Below, piece by piece: positions 22,588 through 27,334 of a stretch of 27,334 nucleotides of DNA (position 1 is the first letter of the stretch; each line of letters opens with the position of its first letter). The notes under the pieces were generated by a model, which saw only the letters and a list, made by a program, of their open reading frames with translations, did not search any database and was not told the origin of the DNA. A program made the translations under genes and the position numbers. The stretch spans positions 1 to 27,334 of the IMG/VR virus record IMGVR_UViG_3300021420_000107; one strand, written 5' to 3'. The stretch is from a virus.

Positions 22588-23491
22588 CTGCTTCAACCTT
22601 TTTGTTTTCTGGTTGTCTGAAGACAAGTAAATGTTCATGTATCGGGACGAGTTTTTTCCCACGCCATGCGTTAGTGGATCTGATCGTGGCACTCCCAGTG
22701 TTTTTAACCAAGATCACATCTTGCCAAAACACAAATCCAACTTCTTGGAAATTCTCAACAGTGTGTGCTCTGAAATCTACTAATTCACCTTTTTTATCTC
22801 TGAAATTTCCAACAACAATACAAACAAAAGCCCCAGGCTTCATCACCTTGGCGTGAGCTAATGCACAAGAGTACATCCCAAAATTGAACTGCCCATAGGT
22901 AGCCAAATTACTGAGATCATTCTCAAGATCACTGTAAACTTCGAGATCGTAATAAGGCGGGCATGTTAGTGCAACATCGAAAGGACCAATATCATCGGCA
23001 AGATACCGGCCATCTGCAAGGATATAGTTGCACTCGGTAAGGCCCAATTGCTTCAATGTGTTCTTATTTTCATCAATTTGTGACTGGCGTATCTCAAACC
23101 CAGTATACCGATAGCCCATAATGGTTGAAACTAACGCCCGTGGTGGGCCACCGGCAAAGGCATCAAGTATATGCCCACCCGGTTCGCCGCCGTATCGAAG
23201 TAAAATCCATTCTACCAATGGGGCAGCGAATACGCTGTGCGTGCCGGTATACACACTCTCATGATCGGCTCGCATCGTTTCAGCACGTTCGCCAGTGTGG
23301 CCAGTTTCCCCAGTCAGCCTGCGCCAGTCACGTACACTTCGCTTAATGATTTCATCAACACGCCACACGCTGGTTGTAGTGGCAAACCATGCTTTGCCGG
23401 GGCTGGGGCGTGTGTAGGCTTGCTGCGGGGTAAGCAATAGCGGGCGGCTACGGTAAAGCGTCCTGGTACCACTTTTGGTACGGTAGAGCAT
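22580..23491 (-). CDS. DNA methyltransferase, amino-group type (N6-adenine or N4-cytosine)
   Basis: The 303-residue protein has the SAM-binding motif I as LDAFAGGPPRA (about 109-119) and the catalytic motif IV as TCPPYYD (176-182), in that order. The region before motif I (HESVYTGTHSVFAAPLVEW) is like motif X. The order X-I-IV differs from CcrM-type beta enzymes, which have IV before I. The CPPY form occurs in both adenine and cytosine-N4 enzymes, so the base is undecided. No restriction partner is adjacent, so it is an orphan, likely for protection from host restriction or for regulation. It begins by TGATG overlap with the previous gene. Confidence 0.82.
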   Translation of the reverse strand: MLYRTKSGTRTLYRSRPLLLTPQQAYTRPSPGKAWFATTTSVWRVDEIIKRSVRDWRRLTGETGHTGERAETMRADHESVYTGTHSVFAAPLVEWILLRYGGEPGGHILDAFAGGPPRALVSTIMGYRYTGFEIRQSQIDENKNTLKQLGLTECNYILADGRYLADDIGPFDVALTCPPYYDLEVYSDLENDLSNLATYGQFNFGMYSCALAHAKVMKPGAFVCIVVGNFRDKKGELVDFRAHTVENFQEVGFVFWQDVILVKNTGSATIRSTNAWRGKKLVPIHEHLLVFRQPENKKVEADE

Positions 23492-23748
23492 CAGTTGGTT
23501 TTTTCTGGCGGAGCATTATTCTGAGCGTGTTGTTCCATGACGTTTTTAAGCCCAGTCATGAACGGTTCAATAATAGGGGCTGGGATGAACACCGCGATTC
23601 GATGAGTTGGTGGCTCATCCTGAATGAGCGATGTTTCGCCAAATGTTAGCCGTAACCCAAGATTAGTTAAGCTGAATTGGATGTCATTGGAATAAACGGC
23701 TTCTATTTCCAATATTCGTTTGGCAAGCTCCTTTGGATTCCGGTTCAT
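23491..23748 (-). CDS. Small protein, possibly DUF3467-like
   Basis: The 85-residue product contains YSNDIQFSLTNLGLRLTFGE, then HRIAVFIPAPIIEPFMTGLKN, two blocks that recall DUF3467 proteins (a beta strand pair ending LxFG, then a segment before a helix). The match is by eye and the family's function is not known to me. It overlaps its neighbours on both sides by 4 and 1 nt and so belongs to the methyltransferase transcript. Confidence 0.7.
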   Translation of the reverse strand: MNRNPKELAKRILEIEAVYSNDIQFSLTNLGLRLTFGETSLIQDEPPTHRIAVFIPAPIIEPFMTGLKNVMEQHAQNNAPPEKTN

Positions 23749-24368
23749 TTCTTACCCTTTTTAGTCCCTATATCTTCAGCATGAGTTAGCTTGAAAACCC
23801 CACCCGGCAACCGTTCTACGCGGTGGCCTTTTTCTTCAAGTGTTTTAAGGATGTTGTAGAATCTGCCACCAAGCTTCTCTTTGATACCGGCGGATGTGAT
23901 GCCTTCTTCATAGAGTAAGATAGCTTCGTGGGTTTTAGTTCCTACAATGATCCCATAGCGGTTGCGTTCTCCCGTCAAGTTGTCATAACGGGTTTCAGAT
24001 ACTTTTTGTTTCTTGCCTGAAGGCTTGAGTTTAGAAGGCTTGGCTATGACTTCTTGGGCATCCTTCTTTTTAGGAGTTTTTGATCGTGCTGTTTTAGTCT
24101 CAGCCCCTTCTTCCTCAATCTCACTTCCAGCTTCTTCAGCAGCTTTGTAATCGTCAAATTCTGGTATCTCAGCTTTGCCATTTAATGCTTTGATTGCAGA
24201 AGAAACCCAATTTGCTGCATCATCGGTCAGCTCGTCAAATTGATCGTCGGTGAGTTTATTGGCAGCCCGTGCTAAGCCACCCAAATGATCTTGGCGCGCT
24301 GAATAGCCCCCTGGGGGTGTCCTGAACTTAGTGGCTTCGATCAATTCGTTTTCTATATCATTCGGCAT
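23745..24368 (-). CDS. Protein with charged linker and C-terminal winged-helix-like domain
   Basis: The 207-residue protein has an acidic helical N-terminal half, a Lys/Ser/Pro-rich linker (about residues 92-125, rich in KKK and SKTPKK) and a C-terminal domain: GTKTHEAILLYEEGITSAGIKEKLGGRFYNILKTLEEKGHRVERLPGGVFKLTH. That end has a helix-turn-helix plus wing pattern similar to DUF3489-type domains common in Rhizobiales. The layout suggests a DNA-binding or nucleoid-associated protein. The name is only a guess by pattern. Its ATG is 12 nt after the stop of the sigma-like gene. Confidence 0.7.
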   Translation of the reverse strand: MPNDIENELIEATKFRTPPGGYSARQDHLGGLARAANKLTDDQFDELTDDAANWVSSAIKALNGKAEIPEFDDYKAAEEAGSEIEEEGAETKTARSKTPKKKDAQEVIAKPSKLKPSGKKQKVSETRYDNLTGERNRYGIIVGTKTHEAILLYEEGITSAGIKEKLGGRFYNILKTLEEKGHRVERLPGGVFKLTHAEDIGTKKGKK

Positions 24369-24380
24369 TCGGGATGCTCC

Positions 24381-24923
24381 TTAGTTGAGTAGCAGATCGA
24401 TAAGTGCTGCTTTGAAATCAAAAGTGTTCTCAAGACCAAGAATACGTCTCAACTTCATATTCAAGTTCTCACGGGGTTTTCTGGGGTTAATAGGTGCCCC
24501 CAAAGAGGCTGGATCATCGGTTACTAACGCCAATGCCAAACGCAGTTCTTGCGGTGCTTCGTTAAGCAAGAGCATGGTCAGCCCGGCATTGGTAGTCTCA
24601 CCGATATGACTAATACAAAAGTCCGATATATCAACTCCAACGTCGACATGACATTCTTTTTTTCGTTGGAGGTAAATTGATTTGTCATGGATGAAATTAC
24701 TCAGTGATGTTTTGAACAAGGCCATGAAATGGGCCGGTTCAACTACTCTGGGGTAACGCGCTGCCAGCTTTAGAAAAAGAACGTAGGCTTCTTGTAGAAG
24801 GTCCTCAAATTCGTAAATTTTATCGCAGCGCCATTGTTGTTTTTTGATAAAGGAAGTTGCCCAATTTTTGATTGCCCCTTCCCACTCTGGCTCCCACACT
24901 GTTGCTATGCGCTCATGCCGCAT
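24381..24923 (-). CDS. Sigma-70 region 2-like factor
   Basis: The 180-residue protein has a region 2-type block at about residues 38-90: EFEDLLQEAYVLFLKLAARY, a promoter-melting-like HFMALFKTSLSNFIHDKS and a basic continuation. It has the length of ECF or T4 gp55-type sigma factors. The C-terminal half does not show a clear region 4 helix-turn-helix, which is also true of gp55. It could direct RNA polymerase to late phage promoters, perhaps helped by the clamp, as in T4; that is inference. ATG follows a G-rich ribosome site (GGGTGGGG). Confidence 0.65.
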   Translation of the reverse strand: MRHERIATVWEPEWEGAIKNWATSFIKKQQWRCDKIYEFEDLLQEAYVLFLKLAARYPRVVEPAHFMALFKTSLSNFIHDKSIYLQRKKECHVDVGVDISDFCISHIGETTNAGLTMLLLNEAPQELRLALALVTDDPASLGAPINPRKPRENLNMKLRRILGLENTFDFKAALIDLLLN

Positions 24924-24996
24924 GTCACCCCACCCTTAAATTCGAGTAGTCCCAAGAATGCTACAATGCAGTCAGGTCAGGATACAATAAGAAAAA
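24924..24996 (-). promoter_or_regulatory. Intergenic gap with possible promoter upstream of the sigma-like gene
   Basis: This 73-nt gap is the largest in the minus-strand block. On the minus strand it holds TTGTAT and, 18 nt on, TAGCAT, a weak -35/-10 pair, plus a direct CCTGA-CCTGA repeat that might be an operator half-site. The matches are poor, so this is only a candidate. Confidence 0.25.
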
Positions 24997-25950
24997 TTAA
25001 GTTTTAAGGAATTGCTCTACCTGAGGGGGGCAGAGTTCACCGGGATCTTTAACCCCGGTAGGTAGGCTTCCAATAGTTACATTTTTTACAGAGAGTGAAT
25101 CGTGTAATGAAAGAGCCGCTTCAAATGCTTCTGCATCAAATAGAATTACAACCTTCTCAAAACTGGACAGAATAGTATGTAAGATGGCTATCTGACTAAT
25201 TGTAGGGTTGACACCAAAAAGACAAGTGGCTTGTGACCCAAATTTTTTGCCGTAGAAATCTATTTTCAGAGCATCAAATGGCCCTTCGGTTATGTAAAGA
25301 GTTTTGCCCCCATCAGTTAAATGGTCTTCATTGAAGATAGTATGCTTAATTGCTTCTGAAGAGCTTAAGTAGCGCGGGGCTTTGGTGGTGGGCTGAATGG
25401 CACGCCCAGTCCACCCGATTAGTGATTGTTTCTGGTACAGCGGTAGTATTATCCTATCTTTCCAACGGCCGGTTTGGCAGCACAAAAGTTTGTATTCGGT
25501 AATTAATGCAAGAACATCATCAAAGCCCCGCTGCAATAGGTAGTGCCAAAAGCGGCCTGTAAGGCCCGCTGGCTTGATTTGCCTAAATGCACTAGGTAGC
25601 CCCCCTACTAAAGCATTGGGCCGCTGTGGTGGCTTAGCCGTGGCTTGTAGCATTGCCATGGCATCATCAAAAGCACCTGCGTCGGGGGCACTATATTGCT
25701 GCACAATGTTTTGTGCATGACTGAAAGAGCACCCCAATAGAGCAGCTATCAAACGAGTGGGCTTGTAACCGGCATGTTTAGTGTTTCTCCAACATCCAAA
25801 AGCATCTTTGCTTAATGAAATTGATAAATGTTCAGATGGGTCGTCATCACCACACCACGGGCATCTAATGGATATTTCTCCTTTCCTTGTATTTGGCCCG
25901 GCAGTTATATAATCGATATTGTGTGTTGTTAGGAAAGAAGGCCAATCCAT
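24997..25950 (-). CDS. DNA primase (CHC2 zinc finger plus Toprim)
   Basis: The 317-residue protein has an N-terminal zinc finger of CHC2 type (Cys30-x2-Cys33, Cys53, His59), then a Toprim catalytic domain: LYITEGPFDAL with Glu226 and LFDAEAF with Asp276 and Glu278. There is no C-terminal helicase domain, unlike T7 gp4, so the partner helicase must be separate and is not visible in the window. It makes RNA primers for lagging-strand synthesis. The short length agrees with stand-alone phage primases. It starts 17 nt after the stop of the small exported protein. Confidence 0.88.
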   Translation of the reverse strand: MDWPSFLTTHNIDYITAGPNTRKGEISIRCPWCGDDDPSEHLSISLSKDAFGCWRNTKHAGYKPTRLIAALLGCSFSHAQNIVQQYSAPDAGAFDDAMAMLQATAKPPQRPNALVGGLPSAFRQIKPAGLTGRFWHYLLQRGFDDVLALITEYKLLCCQTGRWKDRIILPLYQKQSLIGWTGRAIQPTTKAPRYLSSSEAIKHTIFNEDHLTDGGKTLYITEGPFDALKIDFYGKKFGSQATCLFGVNPTISQIAILHTILSSFEKVVILFDAEAFEAALSLHDSLSVKNVTIGSLPTGVKDPGELCPPQVEQFLKT

Positions 25951-25967
25951 TGTTTACTACTCATCTA

Positions 25968-26303
25968 TCACGAAACTGGTGCTGAACATGGTTTAACGGG
26001 CGGCACCAAAGATTCTTTGTTTGGGTCACCAAGCGTCAAAATCATAATATCATCAGTGCCCGCTTCTCGTTGGGTACGGAACATAAACCAGTTCTCTCCT
26101 GATACATAACCGACGACCTTGAAGGGCTGGCAGGCTGGAATGAATATCTTGATGGCCTCTCCAAACGGAGCAGGCGCACTTGTCTGTCCATTATATTCGA
26201 CGGCCCATTCACCGGGCCAAGGCCATGACGGCGGATTGAATGGTGTTTCCATTGCTGGATCGCGGAGACAAGCGAAGCCCAATAGCACACAGGCAAGTTT
26301 CAT
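25968..26303 (-). CDS. Small exported protein, possible lipoprotein
   Basis: The 111-residue product begins MKLACVLLGFACLRDPAME, a short hydrophobic core with a weak lipobox-like LGFAC, then a Pro/Trp-rich, soluble, probably beta-rich domain (WPWPGEWAVEYNG, KVVGYVSGENWFMF) with Cys residues that may pair in the periplasm. It overlaps the previous gene by ATGA. Early exported proteins of this size often modify the envelope or block superinfection, but nothing in the sequence shows which. Function unknown. Confidence 0.68.
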   Translation of the reverse strand: MKLACVLLGFACLRDPAMETPFNPPSWPWPGEWAVEYNGQTSAPAPFGEAIKIFIPACQPFKVVGYVSGENWFMFRTQREAGTDDIMILTLGDPNKESLVPPVKPCSAPVS

Positions 26304-26497
26304 TTTGAATCTACTTGTTGTCCAGGAGCGCGCTCAATATCTTTGCCAGAAAACCGTTCAAGAAAAAAATGATGAATATGGTCTTGCATCCGCACGACCT
26401 GTCCCTTGTCAGCAAAACCGGAAAGGCTAATGAGCAACACAAACTCATCATCCTCTCCAGCATAAGAGGTACTATCGATTGTTATTTTTGTTGTCAT
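26300..26497 (-). CDS. Small acidic phage protein, unknown function
   Basis: ATG at 26497 follows GGAGG by exactly 5 nt, so the earlier in-frame ATGs (26518) are not chosen. The 65-residue product has a short beta segment (TKITIDSTSYAGEDDEFVLLISLSGF) and a helix (VVRMQDHIHHFFLERF). No signal or membrane segment. I do not recognise it. It ends by overlapping the next gene (ATGA). Confidence 0.72.
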   Translation of the reverse strand: MTTKITIDSTSYAGEDDEFVLLISLSGFADKGQVVRMQDHIHHFFLERFSGKDIERAPGQQVDSK

Positions 26498-26518
26498 AAA
26501 TACCTCCAAACTCATCAC

Positions 26519-26608
26519 TTACATGCGTGAAATTGTGGCGAGAATGGCGAGGCCGCTTAAACCAATCCACATCCAGATCGGCCATGTTTCGATTACAAAT
26601 CTCATCAT
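26519..26608 (-). CDS. 29-residue membrane micro-protein
   Basis: An ATG-ATG start overlaps the TGA of the preceding gene, and the frame runs to a TAA at 26519. The product, MMRFVIETWPIWMWIGLSGLAILATISRM, has one Trp-rich membrane helix. There is no separate ribosome site; coupling would supply it. The gap would otherwise be empty, which in this compact genome supports a real gene. Function unknown. Confidence 0.5.
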   Translation of the reverse strand: MMRFVIETWPIWMWIGLSGLAILATISRM

Positions 26609-26853
26609 TTGGAGTCCGCTTTCTGCTCACAACCGAGCGCCGAATTGATTACCTGGATCGTGTCCGAGAAGTCATCATCATCGCCGGCCACGCGCTCAAG
26701 GTCATCGAGCGCCATTTGCAGCGCCCCACCATCCCGATCAAGCATGTGCGCCGCCTCCTGAAACGGAGCACCATCTTGGCTCGGAAAGCCGGAAGCCGTT
26801 GGGCGTCCATGGGTGCACCCACGCAGCCATTCAATAAGTTGAGCTCTGTTCAT
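26605..26853 (-). CDS. Small phage protein, unknown function
   Basis: ATG at 26853 follows GGAG by 6 nt, giving 82 residues: a helix MNRAQLIEWLRG, a central Gly/His/Ser-rich loop, a helix DGGALQMALDDLERVAG and an acidic turn DDDDFSD followed by a final amphipathic stretch. The longer in-frame reading from 26961 adds a basic N-terminus without ribosome site and is not used. It overlaps its neighbours by 4 nt on each side. Soluble; no family recognised. Confidence 0.7.
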   Translation of the reverse strand: MNRAQLIEWLRGCTHGRPTASGFPSQDGAPFQEAAHMLDRDGGALQMALDDLERVAGDDDDFSDTIQVINSALGCEQKADSK

Positions 26854-26999
26854 GACGTTCTCCATGGTGGTACAGCGAGCCACAGGACGGCACAGGGCGC
26901 GAAGATTGCGAAGGCTGCTATGACTGACAGGATGCAGCCGATCGCGGCTATGGCGTCCCATGCCAGTCTAGCGCGCCAGATGACTTCGGCTCTCAGCAT
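26850..26999 (-). CDS. 49-residue single-pass membrane protein
   Basis: ATG at 26999 (ATGCTGA overlap with the previous stop) gives MLRAEVIWRARLAWDAIAAI and a membrane helix (GCILSVIAAFAIFAPCAVLWL), ending VPPWRTS. Alternative starts upstream (27008, 27056) exist in the same frame, but the overlap and coupled layout favour 26999. Positively charged N-terminus and hydrophobic end suggest an N-in membrane anchor. Function unknown; one of a row of such genes. Confidence 0.55.
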   Translation of the reverse strand: MLRAEVIWRARLAWDAIAAIGCILSVIAAFAIFAPCAVLWLAVPPWRTS

Positions 27000-27091
27000 G
27001 ACCCACATCCCCGGCAGATCGCCATCACAACGGCCACGATCATGAAGATCAGCCATGCGCCGCCAATCAAACTAGCTAAAGTGTCAGCCAT
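26993..27091 (-). CDS. 32-residue membrane micro-protein with Cys-rich tail
   Basis: ATG at 27091 follows GAGGA by about 5 nt. The product has a short polar start (MADTLASLIGG), one membrane helix (AWLIFMIVAVVMAI) and a Cys-rich tail (CRGCGSC) that could bind a metal or be oxidised. It overlaps the next gene by 7 nt. It is short enough to be missed by length filters. Real status rests on the ribosome site, the overlap and the strong hydrophobic profile. Confidence 0.5.
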   Translation of the reverse strand: MADTLASLIGGAWLIFMIVAVVMAICRGCGSC

Positions 27092-27112
27092 TCTGTCCTC
27101 GGTTTGTCATCG

Positions 27113-27334
27113 TCACCGCGCTTGATCTTTAACGACTGCATCAAAGACAGGAGCGCCCTGGTCGTCATTGTGCATTATCATCCAGGGCCCGAGAAAATCA
27201 TCAATAGTGAACGCGCCATCAAATAGCGGAGTGTTTCCAGGCAATTGAGCCATCGTGTTCTTGATCTTGTTCTCATAGTAGAGCGCAAACGGCATTAGAC
27301 TGTTCAGCAACTCCCCGCGTTCGATTTCAGCCAT
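27113..27334 (-). CDS. Small phage protein, unknown function (start at window edge)
   Basis: The frame of 73 residues begins with an ATG formed by the last three bases of the window (MAEIERGELLNSLMPFALYYE), so the true start could be further upstream. It is a soluble, mostly helical-then-beta acidic protein with IDDFLGPWMIMHNDD and ends VVKDQAR. No recognised motif. It is the first visible member of the early small-gene row, 21 nt before the 32-residue membrane protein. Confidence 0.65.
   Translation of the reverse strand: MAEIERGELLNSLMPFALYYENKIKNTMAQLPGNTPLFDGAFTIDDFLGPWMIMHNDDQGAPVFDAVVKDQAR

Noticed and set aside
26527-27045. 172-residue plus-strand frame at the right end
   Set aside because: It opposes a continuous row of minus-strand genes with ribosome sites and 4-nt overlaps; its protein is Arg/His/Ser-rich and lacks pattern.
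1-27334. CRISPR array, tRNA genes, insertion sequences, integrase or repressor
   Set aside because: Looked for direct repeats with spacers, cloverleaf-like segments in gaps, transposase and integrase motifs. None found; no gene-free gap exceeds 100 nt.

Overview
The window is a stretch of a tailed-phage genome (or prophage-like contig), not ordinary bacterial chromosome. Genes are packed almost without gaps, mostly with 1-14 nt overlaps (ATGA, TGATG), in two large blocks that converge near 10.69 kb. The lysozyme-family endolysin, the paired RlpA-like proteins and the style of the fibre proteins resemble what is carried by phages of Alphaproteobacteria, especially Rhizobiales/Bradyrhizobium-like hosts. 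That host guess is inference from remembered families, not a search. No integrase, repressor, tRNA, CRISPR array or insertion sequence was seen.

Left block, + strand (1-10690): the 3' end of a virion-type protein; a two-membrane-segment gene on the opposite strand (868-1086); then tail genes: a collar-domain fibre protein, a short fibre-tip-like protein, a large fibre-like protein with a Sec signal peptide and a signal-peptide SGNH hydrolase. A lysis region follows: small exported coiled-coil protein, lysozyme-family endolysin, GDSLG alpha/beta-hydrolase-like protein, holin-like protein and three small accessory proteins. After a candidate sigma70 promoter near 8.8 kb comes a cassette of exported cell-wall proteins: a 27-residue lipoprotein, two tandem RlpA-like barrels, an L,D-transpeptidase-like protein and a 40-residue membrane protein.

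Right block, - strand (27334-10696, transcribed right to left): a row of tiny, mostly membrane or exported, early-type genes (27.3-25.97 kb); a CHC2/Toprim primase; a sigma-70 region-2-like factor; two small proteins; a DNA methyltransferase; a beta-clamp-like protein; an OmpR/CtrA-type winged-helix protein; a stand-alone DnaA domain IV-like protein; a DNA polymerase I with an N-terminal family-4 uracil-DNA glycosylase domain; a clamp loader; a UvsY-like helical protein; a tiny membrane protein; a gp32-like SSB with a long mixed-charge tail; two small unknowns; an SbcC/gp46-type ATPase; a UvsX/RecA recombinase; a RuvC-like resolvase; and an SbcD/gp47-type nuclease. Together these form a nearly complete T4-style recombination set with a PolA-type replisome. 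No replicative helicase is visible here.

The most noteworthy signals are: (i) two consecutive tail genes whose only sensible starts are AUA and AUC, each 5 nt after a perfect Shine-Dalgarno; (ii) genes for a DnaA-domain-IV-like protein, a CtrA/PhoB-like DNA-binding domain, a sliding clamp and a DNA methyltransferase lying side by side, a set that echoes the alphaproteobacterial cell-cycle circuit; (iii) the UDG-PolA fusion; (iv) the polyampholyte SSB tail; (v) several micro-ORFs encoding membrane proteins or lipoproteins that simple gene callers would miss.
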